A stretch of 64,000 nucleotides of DNA. It comes from Stenotrophomonas maltophilia (GTDB taxonomy: Bacteria; Pseudomonadota; Gammaproteobacteria; Xanthomonadales; Xanthomonadaceae). This document shows positions 32,912-42,511 of this stretch, piece after piece. The stretch lies in the NCBI GenBank assembly GCA_900113425.1, contig FOZF01000002.1:358106-422105 (forward strand), read 5' to 3'. How positions within the stretch are numbered: position 1 is the first letter of the stretch; each line of letters opens with the position of its first letter. Both the position numbers and the translations under genes were made by a program. The notes under the pieces were generated by a model that did not search any database, had not been told where the DNA came from, and worked only from the letters and a program-made list of their open reading frames with translations.

Positions 32912-33355
32912 TCAAGCTGCTTGCAAATAACTCATGAATAGATTTCTTTGAATCTCGGCCTCGCCTCCCGCGTCAACCGGATGTGCGTGGAGCAAGGCGG
33001 ACAGGTAGTGCAGTGCCCAGATCCAGTCGTCCATAACAAGTATTATTTTCTGATTTGGGAGGTACTTATCAAAGATATCTAGGGCTGCCTTGGCATGAAG
33101 TTCGGGCGTAAGGTTTGCACCGGCAGTCAGTGCTCCCAGCCACGCGAAATGCCAAGTGGCCCTGCGAAGAGCTGAGCGTGTGACGGCAGGATATGCGGTA
33201 TGGGTCTTGTCAGATGATGGATCGGTCGCAAGCCGTATCATCTTATGTATGTTCCCATCGTAGGCCGCATCGCCGCGCGATGTGAGGCCTCCTTCAATAT
33301 TGCTTTGATTTTCTACTAGATGAAGAAGCGCATCCCAAAAGCACTTGTCTATCAT
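32912..33355 (-). CDS. Unknown protein
   Basis: A 147-residue soluble, probably helical protein with no family I recognise. GGAGG lies 7 bases before the ATG at 33355, which supports it as a real gene. It converges on the PD-(D/E)XK-like gene with a 24-base gap. Low GC and position in the variable block suggest horizontally acquired cargo. Confidence 0.55.
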   Translation of the reverse strand: MIDKCFWDALLHLVENQSNIEGGLTSRGDAAYDGNIHKMIRLATDPSSDKTHTAYPAVTRSALRRATWHFAWLGALTAGANLTPELHAKAALDIFDKYLPNQKIILVMDDWIWALHYLSALLHAHPVDAGGEAEIQRNLFMSYLQAA

Positions 33356-33468
33356 GTCTGGGCCTCCGGTGGAAGTTTGGTACTACGCTTCATGGTGGAA
33401 TTGTCAAGGGGTGTGGTGAGGGTGGCGCGGGTAGCGGATGCGGGTGCATGGGGTTTGTTGTCGCGAAG

Positions 33469-33560
33469 CTCATTTCGATACGCTTAGTGAGTGGCGTTGG
33501 CAAGGAGGCGTTCGTCAAATCTCTCCCGTACGCGGAGCTGCTCATCACACAAGGCAATTG
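33469..33560 (+). pseudogene. Decayed copy of the helix-turn-helix segment of the next gene
   Basis: A stretch here reads HFDTLSEWRW in one frame and then LPYAELLITQ in another. These correspond to HFDTLGEWRR and YPYTELVAWQ of the intact gene downstream, with the linker between them deleted and a frameshift. It looks like a remnant of a related gene lying just upstream of the intact one. Confidence 0.45.
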
Positions 33561-33600
33561 AAGTCTTCGTTTGGCCGATCGGGCGCTGAACTGTGTAAGG

Positions 33601-34377
33601 ATGATCAATGTGATTCTTCAACGAAGCGTGGAAAGCTATGTAGAGCGGATGTCTACACGAGTAGATGAAGAGCTCGCTAGAGCCGCTGGTGGGCTTCCTC
33701 CTCCCACGGTCAGTACTAAGGCGGCAGCCCGTTATCTCGGTGTCCACTTCGACACGCTTGGGGAGTGGCGCCGGCGAACCCCTCCTGCAGGGCCGCCCTT
33801 TGTGAAAGGTGTCGGCCGCGCTGGTGGAGGGGCGAACGAGCATGTTCGTTACCCTTACACCGAACTCGTCGCTTGGCAGGCCTCACGCGTGGGGCGCAGT
33901 GCCAAAGAACGTCGATTGATCGACGAGCTGGACGCAGCACAACAACGGGTCCGCGAGCTCGAAATCGAACTGGCCCTGCGGCATGCCCGGGACGATGCGA
34001 GCCGGCTTCAGAGGAAGTTGGGCCGAATCACAACGCTGGCCACGCTCGATGACATTGCCGTGGTTACTCATGAGTGGGCATTGGTGGACGGCCGGGTAGC
34101 CGGCCATGTCTTGGTGGTGAGCGACGATGTGCTGAGCTGTGCGCTTGAACGTTGTGAGGTGTGGGATGCCACGGTCGAGGTGGCCCTGCAGGCACCTTGG
34201 ATCGACGGGGAGGCACGTGAGCCCTATCACTCTGCTTATGCCAATGTGCTGAGCGCGGTGACGCAAGATCTCTGCAAAGCCCAGGCCGCCCAGCGAGCCA
34301 CCGATTTGGAGGCGCGTTGGACGCCAGCGACGGCGGCACATCGCTACAAACGCCCCTTCGCCGAAGAGGGAAGATGA
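33601..34377 (+). CDS. Helix-turn-helix DNA-binding protein with coiled coil
   Basis: About 258 residues. An excisionase/MerR-type helix-turn-helix is seen in VSTKAAARYLGVHFDTLGEW with a wing ending YPYTELVAWQ (about residues 38-95). A predicted coiled coil follows (RRLIDELDAAQQRVRELEIE), then an alpha/beta C-terminal domain. It could be an excisionase-like directionality factor or a regulator of nearby genes. The start is uncertain: ATG 33601 is chosen to keep the N-terminal helix, ATG 33649 is the alternative, and neither has a good ribosome binding site. Confidence 0.6.
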   Translation: MINVILQRSVESYVERMSTRVDEELARAAGGLPPPTVSTKAAARYLGVHFDTLGEWRRRTPPAGPPFVKGVGRAGGGANEHVRYPYTELVAWQASRVGRSAKERRLIDELDAAQQRVRELEIELALRHARDDASRLQRKLGRITTLATLDDIAVVTHEWALVDGRVAGHVLVVSDDVLSCALERCEVWDATVEVALQAPWIDGEAREPYHSAYANVLSAVTQDLCKAQAAQRATDLEARWTPATAAHRYKRPFAEEGR

Positions 34378-34533
34378 TTCCCTTCCTTGCGGCAGAAATC
34401 GACTGCCTCACCCGAACAGTCGGTGGACGCTGCAAGCCGCAGCGTCAGGTCAGGACTTCAGACGTTTTTGAATGAAGGGTAGGGTTAGCCACGGCTGTAA
34501 CTTGAATAGGCTCTAATCAAGGAGGAGCGATCT

Positions 34534-34965
34534 ATGTATTCATCAACTGCACAGGCCATGGGGTACTCGGACCTTTATCGCTCGGATGGGGCATTCAGGG
34601 AGCGGTTCGATGAAATGTGCGTTGCAGTGGATGCGCTGCCTCCAGAATTGAAGGAACGAGGCAAGGCGCTTGGTTACCCTCAATTGCACAATGCATGCGT
34701 CTTGGGTGAGCTGGACTTGGTGAAGGCACTCTTGGCCACAGGCCTTGATCCGGATGCTTACACCTACACAGATGGCGACGATGATCAGCCGCCGCTGGTT
34801 TGGATTGCTGGTGCCGTTGATCTCGATCATCCGACAAAAATTCTGATCGCTGAAGCATTGATCGTGTCAGGCGCGTCGGTTGAAGAGGGGGAGCCACGTC
34901 AGGAAGCAGAAGACGCTGGTGATCACCAGTTCGCTGCCTATTTGGCTTCAAAGGCGGCGTTGTAG
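34534..34965 (+). CDS. Small ankyrin-repeat-like protein
   Basis: A 143-residue soluble protein with ankyrin-like helix-turn-helix units (YPQLHNACVLGELDLVKALL followed by ATGLDPDAYTYTDGDD; a second weaker unit at about residues 88-115). Ankyrin proteins usually mediate protein-protein contacts. A strong ribosome binding site, AAGGAGG, lies about 9 bases before ATG 34534. The partner is unknown; the KAP NTPase gene follows. Confidence 0.6.
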   Translation: MYSSTAQAMGYSDLYRSDGAFRERFDEMCVAVDALPPELKERGKALGYPQLHNACVLGELDLVKALLATGLDPDAYTYTDGDDDQPPLVWIAGAVDLDHPTKILIAEALIVSGASVEEGEPRQEAEDAGDHQFAAYLASKAAL

Positions 34966-35110
34966 GTCTTTCGTCAGGAAGACTCGCAGGTGCGCTGGCG
35001 CGGCTATCTAGCAGCAGGTGCGCCAGCGGAGCACATGGGAATCGATCAGTCGGGTGCCCGATTGGTCCAGTTCAAAATTGCAGTTGACCACGGTCACAGA
35101 GGGCCTAGAA

Positions 35111-37432
35111 ATGCTGGCATGGCTAAGGAAGTGGTGGGGTCCAAACAAAGTTGGCTCCGCAGGATTGAGGACCAGCGCTGATGAGCCCATTCATGCAGAC
35201 GTGGACACAGGTTTGGAGACGGAAGGCGCGGAAGCTCCTCACAGTGATCAGTTTCTAGACGATCAGCCCATCACCGATCGCTTGTCTGACCGGTTCAATC
35301 GTGCGCCGTTCGCGTCCCGATTGGCTCAGACTCTAGCCCAGCGCGCTGATCCGTCCAGCATCGTCGTTGGTCTCTATGGCCCGTGGGGGGATGGGAAAAC
35401 ATCTGTCCTTGAAATGATGGGGGAGGCATTAAAGGAGTATCCGCGGGTCATTCTTGTGCGCTTCAACCCGTGGCACTTTCAAAGCCAAGACGCCCTGCTG
35501 CGAGGGTTCTTCGCGACGCTCGCTGAGGCGATGGACGAATCCTTGCCAAATAAGAAGGAGAGGGTGGGCGAGCTTCTGAAGCAATACGGAGGACTCTTGT
35601 CTCTTGCGAACGTGACCTTCGCTGGTGCGGTTCAGATTTCCCCGGGGGAGGCCGCAAAGAGTGTGGGCGAGTCGTTGTCCACTGTGAGCCTGGAAGAGTT
35701 GCGCTCGCGAATAGATCGAATGCTGGGCCAATCCAAGCGCCGGCTGGTGGTTCTTGTTGACGACATCGACAGGCTGGATCGCGAGGAAACCCATGCCATC
35801 TTTAAGCTGGTCAAGCTGTCCGCCAGCTTCAAGCACACCTCGTACGTTCTGGCCTTCGACGATGACGTGGTTGCAGCGGCGTTGGGTGAACGCTACGGAG
35901 AGGGCGGGGCCAAGGGGGGGCGAGCGTTTCTCGAGAAAATCATCCAAGTGCCACTCAATCTTCCTCCTGCAGACCCCAACAGTTTGCGAATGATTGCTTT
36001 AGAGGGCGTGCAGAGGGCCGTGAATCAAGCGGGATTGGTGCTCGCCCAGAGCCAGGTGGATGCATTCATTAGGCCATTTGATGACGTCATTGCACCCGCG
36101 CTCGGAACACCACGTAAGTCGAAGCTCCTTTCCAACGCTCTCCTGTTTGCCCTGCCGATCCTCAAAGACGAGGTGAACACGGTGGAACTGATGCTGATTG
36201 AAGGCATTCGGGTGATCTACCCGGGCTTATACGCCGCGATACGGTCTAATCGACACCTTTTTCTCAAGGGCGGACGCGAGGATGGGCGTGATGATCGTCA
36301 AAGAAAGGAAGCAGATATTTCAGCCGTGCTAGAGAAAGCACTTCCAGGACTGTCCTTGGACGATAGGGATAGGGTGCGCCGACGGCTCTTGGAGCCACTG
36401 TTCCCTCGGCTAGGAGGCTCTATCTACGGAAGCGATTGGGATTTAACGTGGGCGTCAGAGCAAAGGATCGCCTCTGGTGACTACTTTCAACGATACTTTG
36501 CCTATGGTGTGCCGCTGGGTGACGTGTCGGATCGGATGATCGCGGAATTCATTAAGGCTGCTCCTGGCCTGTCGGCCTCCGATTCGAGAGCTGTGCTCCG
36601 GCGCTTCAGTGAAACTCATGCTATGCCGCGCTTGGTTATGAGGCTTCGCCAGAGAAAGGAAACGATCGGAGCTTCTGAAGCAAAAGCGATAGCGCTCGCG
36701 TTTGCAAGGAATGGTGATCTGTTGCCGCGCGAGCGAGGCATGCTTATGTTGGTGGACACCAGAGGATCAGCGGCCATTCTCATCAGCGACATGCTTAAAC
36801 AGTTGCAGATAGGTCCCGAGAGGCAGAGCGCGGCCGAGCAGGTCATCCGTGAGGCTTCCTCAGTTGGATTCGCTTCTGAATGTCTGCGTTGGATTCATCA
36901 CAACAACGATCGGCCCGAAGATCGGAGGGTGCTTTCCGACGACGGCGATAAGGCGCTTTCTAGACTGGCTAGTGAGCGCATAGAGGCTGAAAGCGCCAAA
37001 GCTCCATTGTTCCTCACCGAACCCAAGGACGCCCCCACGCTCTACTGGCTATGGTGCCAAGAGACATCGGATGCACATGTGCAACAGATGCTACGTGCCC
37101 AGTTGGACACGTCGACGGACCGAGTAGAGGCATTTCTGGCGTGTTTCGTGGGAGAGTCTTGGGGAGTTGAGAGTGGGATCCCTAGGCCGGGAGATTTTGA
37201 ACGACGGCAATACGACTCAGTTTCTAAGCTTGTTGGCGCGGACTACATTGCTGTCAAGCTAAAGGAGCGGTATGGGGCTGAATTGGACAGTCCTGAGGAA
37301 TACCCTGCTGAGGGGATGGATCAACCCCGCCGAGTAGCGCATCAGTTCATGAGCGTACACAGCTTCGTGATCCAGGAGCAGAAGTCGTCGAGCAGTGGCG
37401 CCTTAGCTCATGAGGGCGAAGAATCCAAGTAG
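35111..37432 (+). CDS. KAP-family P-loop NTPase
   Basis: A 773-residue NTPase. Walker A is GLYGPWGDGKTS (87-98), followed by LVRFNPWHF, a KAP-family mark, and Walker B LVVLVDDIDRLD (about 212-223). The C-terminal 450 residues are helical without a motif I know. KAP NTPases occur sporadically in bacteria and include the T7-exclusion protein PifA. They are often membrane-linked and found in defence or mobile regions; this one lacks an obvious membrane helix. The ATG at 35111 (MLAWLRKWWG) has GAGGG about 8 bases upstream; the frame is open to 35018. A UvrD-like helicase gene lies downstream on the same strand. Confidence 0.8.
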   Translation: MLAWLRKWWGPNKVGSAGLRTSADEPIHADVDTGLETEGAEAPHSDQFLDDQPITDRLSDRFNRAPFASRLAQTLAQRADPSSIVVGLYGPWGDGKTSVLEMMGEALKEYPRVILVRFNPWHFQSQDALLRGFFATLAEAMDESLPNKKERVGELLKQYGGLLSLANVTFAGAVQISPGEAAKSVGESLSTVSLEELRSRIDRMLGQSKRRLVVLVDDIDRLDREETHAIFKLVKLSASFKHTSYVLAFDDDVVAAALGERYGEGGAKGGRAFLEKIIQVPLNLPPADPNSLRMIALEGVQRAVNQAGLVLAQSQVDAFIRPFDDVIAPALGTPRKSKLLSNALLFALPILKDEVNTVELMLIEGIRVIYPGLYAAIRSNRHLFLKGGREDGRDDRQRKEADISAVLEKALPGLSLDDRDRVRRRLLEPLFPRLGGSIYGSDWDLTWASEQRIASGDYFQRYFAYGVPLGDVSDRMIAEFIKAAPGLSASDSRAVLRRFSETHAMPRLVMRLRQRKETIGASEAKAIALAFARNGDLLPRERGMLMLVDTRGSAAILISDMLKQLQIGPERQSAAEQVIREASSVGFASECLRWIHHNNDRPEDRRVLSDDGDKALSRLASERIEAESAKAPLFLTEPKDAPTLYWLWCQETSDAHVQQMLRAQLDTSTDRVEAFLACFVGESWGVESGIPRPGDFERRQYDSVSKLVGADYIAVKLKERYGAELDSPEEYPAEGMDQPRRVAHQFMSVHSFVIQEQKSSSSGALAHEGEESK

Positions 37433-37743
37433 TAGCTTGGTTGGAGCGATTTTCTAGATGGAAGTTTGCGCCTTTCACTTGAACCCGAAGCGGCGATGCC
37501 GTACCAAGCCATCGTCGAGTGTTCCAATTTGGGTGCAGGGGCTTGGCAGGTCGCAGCAGCCACCTGATCATTCGGGACACCTGCAATCTTGTTCCTGCCC
37601 TTGCAGTGGCTTAGCGAAGGCCATCACGCAATCGCAAATAGATGCGCCAACAAATCGCCTTTTTGCGTCGAAAAGTTGACGGTATTGGGGGAGGTCACGT
37701 CCTTTGTTAGTCTCTTTTGCCGTCACCCGTTTCTAGGTTAAAG

Positions 37744-40200
37744 ATGTCGCAGCTTGTCGTGAACGCCTTGAACGGCCTTGCCCTCGCCGTTCGGAAGGCG
37801 CTGGCGTGGGCTATACGCGATCACATCGAAGCCATCCGAATGAGGGCCTACCGACAGGGAAGCGATAGTGGGTTGCGCGTAGGGCGAGAGGAGGGCTATG
37901 CCACTGGTTTCGCTGATGGACAACTCGTCTACCGAGTCGAAGACATTGCGCCGGAGCCCAAATGCCTCGATCCGGGGTTGTATGGACCTGTCTGTTTCGC
38001 GGTGGCACCTGTGGAAGCCGCGATGCGCGCGAGGGTGGCTCAGGCGGTTGAGGATGAGATTGTGCGCCCGCCCACTCCCGAGCAATGGGACATGATCCTG
38101 GCGAGTCACCCGGCCACGTGCATTTCGGCAGGTGCCGGTTCGGGGAAATCAACAACTCTAGTCCTCCGCGTAGTGTTCATGCTCGAATACTTGGGTGTTC
38201 GGGACGAAGAAGTGACTGTCATCTCGTTTACCCGAAAGTCCTGTGACGATCTTCGCAAATCTTTGGGAAAGGTTCTGGGCTATTGGCGCCAAAGAGACGT
38301 GCCCGAGAGGTGGTTGCTGGATAGGGTGCGAACCTTCCATTCGGTCCTGGTTGGTCTAGCCAGAAGCAGTCTGCCTGGACGGGATTTCTTCGACAATCTT
38401 GACGTAAAAGGAAAAAAGACGGCAGAGTCAGGTTCTGGCGAAGACGATGTCGACAATCCAGCCGGAACCTCGTCGAAACTGAGCGAGCCTCAGGCAGTCC
38501 TTCTGCGTGAGGCCTACATTTCTCTTTTTGCAATTGACCGGGACTTTCGGGAAGCCGTCGCTGAGATTCTGATACATCAGGTCGCAATTGCTCAGCGTAA
38601 ACCCAATGACAACCCCGACTGGGACGTCAAGCTCTCCTCGCTGCTTTCCGCTCGGGAAGCGGCGCTTAACCCGATGGTCGAGGCCAGCTGGGTGGAGGAT
38701 GGTTGGCCCTTCCCCGGGGTGGAAGCTATCCGAACGGTGGTCCCCACCTCTTTCGCACGCTGCGATATATTTGCGAATGGGATTGAAACGGCTACAGGCA
38801 TTCCAGTTATTCTTGGTGTTGGTCCTCGTCTTTCCGACGATGAAAGAAAGGTGCCGGTGGGAGCCCCTGGCGCCAGGCCCTTCCGGTTTGATGCTGCAGC
38901 TACGGCGAAGTTGAATTTCCTAGGTCGGCAGGCGGAAAAGCGTTTCATCTTGATTGACTCGGATGAAAGCTTGGAAGCCTTTCGCGTTCGCCAAAGATTT
39001 CTGCGCGGATTGGGGCAAGACATCGCAATGCAGGTAGCGCCAGTGTTTAACCTAAGGTTGCCAGGTGAGCTCAAGGCGGCGCCGATCTATGAAGCGCTCT
39101 ACAACCAAGGAAGCTTCATTGAAACCTTGGGCGTCGAGGTGACCACCCTCCTTGGACGGATGCCATCGCCACAAGTGATGGACGTTAATTCGCGCTTCGC
39201 TGTCGCGCTCGGACGCTTCTGGCCCCACCTGCGGGCGTTCTTGGAGAGCAGCAAGCTTCACACCTACAACCAATGCTTCCTAACCATGACGAAAAAGGCA
39301 GATCGGTTGGCGCTGCCCGTTCGTCGTCTGGAGGCGGTTCGTCACCTATTGGTTGACGAATTTCAGGACATCTCTCCCCAAATTGCCGAGTGGCTCAAAG
39401 CCATGCAGCGCCGTCTTCTTGCGGAGAACCCTGGTAAACCAGTGAGCATCATGGCAATTGGCGACGATTGGCAGTCGATCTACGGCTGGCGGGGAAGCGC
39501 ACCTCAACTGTTCATAAAGTTCAGCGACTACTTTCCATCCCACGAAGCCATCGGTTTAGCGCCGCGGCTATTGTTCACTGGAAACTTCAGGTCCGTGCGC
39601 CAAATTGTGGAAGACGCCGAGCGCCTGATCGCCAAGGTGAGGTCAAAGGTCACCAAAACATGCGTGCCGCAGGTTGCTTGCCAAGCGGGTGACCATGGAG
39701 TCCGTTACGTGGCCTACGGCCAGGACAGGAAGATGGATGAAGCGGCCGAGCTTGGGTACTTGGCTGCGGCAGTGAAGGAACAGTACGCCGCTGCGCTGGA
39801 GATGGCGTCCAAGCACGAGGACAAAGTCATCGTGATGACGAGGACGGGAAAGCTGGCAAATAGACTCGCCCGCTGCCTGCCAGAAGATGCCTATCCAGGT
39901 CTATCGATCGGTACCTACCACGCAGCAAAGGGACTTGAAGCGGACATCGCGATCATGATCGATGATACCTATACGGGCGATAGCTACCCTTTGCGCAACC
40001 AGCTCTACGCCATCAGTGGCCTCTATCCTAACTACAGCTACGACGACGCCAGCGCTGATGAGGCACTTCGTCTGGCCTACGTAGGTGTCACACGGGGTAG
40101 GCGGCGAGTGATCTGGTTGGTCAAATCCCCAAGAGTGGACGGCAGCTCCGCAACGTTCGATCCGGCGGCTGGCCAGGGCAGAGCCTTGCCAGTGCGGTGA
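37744..40200 (+). CDS. UvrD-like superfamily 1 DNA helicase
   Basis: An 818-residue SF1 helicase with every core motif visible: Walker A AGAGSGKSTTL (about 130-140), VISFTRKSCDDL (Ia), LLVDEFQDIS (II), IGDDWQSIYGWRG (III), FTGNFRS (IV), IGTYHAAKGLEADI (V) and AYVGVTRGRRRV (VI). An N-terminal extension of about 110 residues precedes the helicase core, and a large insertion lies between motifs Ia and II. UvrD-like helicases are partners in defence systems such as Gabija, but no GajA-like gene is present. ATG 37744 is taken as the start; TTG 37717 is in frame. The 311-base gap before it holds no convincing gene, only a TTGACG that might be a -35 element. Confidence 0.82.
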   Translation: MSQLVVNALNGLALAVRKALAWAIRDHIEAIRMRAYRQGSDSGLRVGREEGYATGFADGQLVYRVEDIAPEPKCLDPGLYGPVCFAVAPVEAAMRARVAQAVEDEIVRPPTPEQWDMILASHPATCISAGAGSGKSTTLVLRVVFMLEYLGVRDEEVTVISFTRKSCDDLRKSLGKVLGYWRQRDVPERWLLDRVRTFHSVLVGLARSSLPGRDFFDNLDVKGKKTAESGSGEDDVDNPAGTSSKLSEPQAVLLREAYISLFAIDRDFREAVAEILIHQVAIAQRKPNDNPDWDVKLSSLLSAREAALNPMVEASWVEDGWPFPGVEAIRTVVPTSFARCDIFANGIETATGIPVILGVGPRLSDDERKVPVGAPGARPFRFDAAATAKLNFLGRQAEKRFILIDSDESLEAFRVRQRFLRGLGQDIAMQVAPVFNLRLPGELKAAPIYEALYNQGSFIETLGVEVTTLLGRMPSPQVMDVNSRFAVALGRFWPHLRAFLESSKLHTYNQCFLTMTKKADRLALPVRRLEAVRHLLVDEFQDISPQIAEWLKAMQRRLLAENPGKPVSIMAIGDDWQSIYGWRGSAPQLFIKFSDYFPSHEAIGLAPRLLFTGNFRSVRQIVEDAERLIAKVRSKVTKTCVPQVACQAGDHGVRYVAYGQDRKMDEAAELGYLAAAVKEQYAAALEMASKHEDKVIVMTRTGKLANRLARCLPEDAYPGLSIGTYHAAKGLEADIAIMIDDTYTGDSYPLRNQLYAISGLYPNYSYDDASADEALRLAYVGVTRGRRRVIWLVKSPRVDGSSATFDPAAGQGRALPVR

Positions 40201-40296
40201 TCGCAAGTCGGTGTAGTGTGGGGCCGCATCAGCGGCATCGAAGTTAGGACACTGATTCATCCATGGAGCTTTTCGCGCTCGCGGATCCAATGGTGT

Positions 40297-41064
40297 TCAT
40301 TCGGGAGCGATGGAACACAGGCGGCGAACATAGGTGGGATAGGCGCCCGACGCGGCGCCGACGATGACCACGTTGTCGTTGATGCGACGCGCTCTATCGC
40401 CAGGCTTTGTGGCGCACGCCGGGTCATCGTAGAGGTCTAGGAACACTGCTGACTTCCGCGCCACGGTTTCCATCCAGGTCGGCACAATAGTGGCGCTGCT
40501 CGTGCTGGAGATGATGATTGCGATCGAAAAACCTGCAAGAAGTCGTGCCAGAAGGAGCCAAAAGTCTTTGTCTTCCAGTGGCCCCCAAGTCAGAAGCACT
40601 TTTGCTCCTGCCCAGAGCATTAGCGCTACAGTGGAAAGTGTGCTGACGACAATCGCCACCACTGACACGACCCGTAGCACAGAAAGCGGCAGCAGCAACG
40701 CAATTGTCGTTGGGAAGTGCGAGGGGTCTTGGCCGGTCGCCTCGTTCACCGCCATTCTGCTGATCCCCGTTGCTGCCGCCAGTACCATCACGCTAGCGCC
40801 GGTCATCAACAGCTTCACAAGCGGAAGCTGGAGCTTGGGTGTGACCCATAGGTATGCCTCGCGCAGAAAACCAAAAGCTAGAAGCCCGCTTGAAGCGTAG
40901 GTCAGACACTCGGTCAGCAGTCCTCGAGGGGAGGCGTGAAAGCAGGCAATGGCCATCAGCAGAAGCGCTGAACCTCCGAAGTAAACCTTGATTGCCAACG
41001 ACTGGCCTTCCCACCAAGCAGAAAAGCGTTGGTACCAGATTGGGTCTTCCGCAGCACCGGCCAT
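40297..41064 (-). CDS. Unknown integral membrane protein
   Basis: A 255-residue protein with about five predicted membrane helices (for example VYFGGSALLLMAIACF, LLMTGASVMVLAAATGI, LLARLLAGFSIAIII) and a hydrophilic C-terminal 60 residues. No family recognised. It converges on the helicase gene with a 96-base gap. A membrane protein beside KAP and helicase genes could be the effector of a defence module, but that is conjecture. Confidence 0.55.
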   Translation of the reverse strand: MAGAAEDPIWYQRFSAWWEGQSLAIKVYFGGSALLLMAIACFHASPRGLLTECLTYASSGLLAFGFLREAYLWVTPKLQLPLVKLLMTGASVMVLAAATGISRMAVNEATGQDPSHFPTTIALLLPLSVLRVVSVVAIVVSTLSTVALMLWAGAKVLLTWGPLEDKDFWLLLARLLAGFSIAIIISSTSSATIVPTWMETVARKSAVFLDLYDDPACATKPGDRARRINDNVVIVGAASGAYPTYVRRLCSIAPE

Positions 41065-41152
41065 CCATACCCCCCTCTCTCATGAGAGAGGATCATCTCG
41101 TGCTTTTGTCGCAAAGGATGAGACTACCGATGCATCAAGGCGGTGGGCAGGT

Positions 41153-41560
41153 CTATTCAGAGTCCGCCAATAGGCGAGCAATGGCTTCTTTTCGCTTGCC
41201 CGGCGGGAGCGCGGCCAGTCCTTCAAGGGCTTGAGACAATTTGGCTTGATGGGCCTCGCTTTGAATGCCCAGCGTCAAAATCGCGTCGGCCATCGCCGGC
41301 GTCGTCGCCAGCAGGTAGGCCGGCGGCACGTCCAGTGCCTGCGCCAGCTCAAACAGTGCTTCCAGGCTCACCGTCATCGATTCGCTCTCATAGCGACTGA
41401 TGCGAGCCGATGCGGTGTCTTTGTCCAGGCCCATCCTGACCCCCACTTCGCGCTGGCTGAAGCCTCGAAGGATCCTGGCTTGGCGCAAGCGCGCGGCCAC
41501 GATCGCTCGCGGAGTTGTCGGCGTAGTCACAGGCTGAACGGATGCAGTGCAAGCATGCAC
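41153..41560 (-). CDS. XRE-family transcriptional regulator
   Basis: A 135-residue regulator with a Cro/CI-type helix-turn-helix at about residues 23-80 (LRQARILRGFSQREVGVRMG, then ISRYESESMTVSLEALFELA). The C-terminal helix region may form a dimer. It is divergent from the envelope-protein genes starting at 41648, so it may control them and itself. The gap contains the inverted repeat TGCCAC-N8-GTGGCA (41601-41620), a candidate operator. Confidence 0.8.
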   Translation of the reverse strand: MHACTASVQPVTTPTTPRAIVAARLRQARILRGFSQREVGVRMGLDKDTASARISRYESESMTVSLEALFELAQALDVPPAYLLATTPAMADAILTLGIQSEAHQAKLSQALEGLAALPPGKRKEAIARLLADSE

Positions 41561-41647
41561 CGATCATGACGCAAGGCCTACGCCCCGGGTAGACTCTACG
41601 TGCCACGTAAGTATGTGGCAAGTCCATCCAAAGGAACGAGGGGCTGT

Positions 41648-42511
41648 ATGAAGAACGGGGCAGTTCTAGCTGGCGCGCTCGCGCTGGCCTTATCGACGGG
41701 CGCTAACGCCCAATCCACGACCGCATCGGGCCTGCTTCGCCAGATCGGCGGGGCCCTTTCTGGAAAGTCCGGCTCGCAGGCCAAGGTGTCCCATCCCCTG
41801 TACGCCGAGCCTGTTGGCATGTATTGGGACCTGGACGGGGACACCCTTGATGGTGCTCAGCACCTGCGCGAAGGGCTGTCCTCCACCGGCGCGCAAGGGA
41901 TCGACATGTGCGACATGGGCCTGCTGGCGATGGCCCATTCCGTCTACCAGTTGCGGCCTGACAAGCGGCAGTGGTGCTTGCGGCAGGCGTGGGTGGCCGC
42001 AAAGAGGACGACGGGTAGCAAAGAGGCGGAGCCGTCAGCGGCGGTGATCGAGCAGCGCTTTGGCCCGGCCTTCGACGCACGGATGGAGCGGTTCAAAGGG
42101 ACTCGGCGGTATGCCGTGCGCCCGAACTTCAAAGCGCTCGGCGGGGTCAGCTACAACCCGGATCGGGGCGTCATGGAAGTGTTCGTGCCCATGCCGCAAA
42201 TCTCGCTCGCTGGCTTGAGTGTCACGGGAAAGAACTTCGTCCCCTGGATCCGCAAGACGCCCACCGGCGTGTCCAGCCCTCCGAACGCGGGGCGCTACCG
42301 GTTGCTGATTCGGATGGACCCCGCCGAAGCGGCCAATCTCGCGCGGCAAGGCCGCTCGTTCCAAGACGATCGCGTGGTCTTCTCGGTCAATCGGGTTTGG
42401 GTCGACGGCACGGAACCCAAGATGGACGTGACCGTCGAGAAGGTGAGCCTGGGCTATCGGAACGAAACGATCGAAGTGGACATCACCAAGAGCCGAGGAG
42501 AAGGTGCATGA
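41648..42511 (+). CDS. Exported protein of unknown function
   Basis: A 287-residue protein with a clear Sec signal peptide (MKNGAVLAGALALALSTG, cleaved near ANAQ). The mature domain has two Cys (CDMG and RQWCLRQ) that may form a disulfide, and no family I recognise. The ATG at 41648 is supported by the signal peptide and by GAGGGG 4 bases upstream; the frame opens at 41600. It overlaps the next gene by 4 bases. Location periplasmic. Confidence 0.65.
   Translation: MKNGAVLAGALALALSTGANAQSTTASGLLRQIGGALSGKSGSQAKVSHPLYAEPVGMYWDLDGDTLDGAQHLREGLSSTGAQGIDMCDMGLLAMAHSVYQLRPDKRQWCLRQAWVAAKRTTGSKEAEPSAAVIEQRFGPAFDARMERFKGTRRYAVRPNFKALGGVSYNPDRGVMEVFVPMPQISLAGLSVTGKNFVPWIRKTPTGVSSPPNAGRYRLLIRMDPAEAANLARQGRSFQDDRVVFSVNRVWVDGTEPKMDVTVEKVSLGYRNETIEVDITKSRGEGA

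Noticed and set aside
37458-37679. 73-codon frame between the KAP and helicase genes
   Set aside because: Low-complexity Ser/Pro/Cys composition, no ribosome binding site and no domain; treated as noncoding.
37744-40200. Gabija system (helicase GajB)
   Set aside because: The helicase is UvrD-like, but no OLD-family/TOPRIM GajA gene is adjacent; the upstream neighbour is a KAP NTPase.
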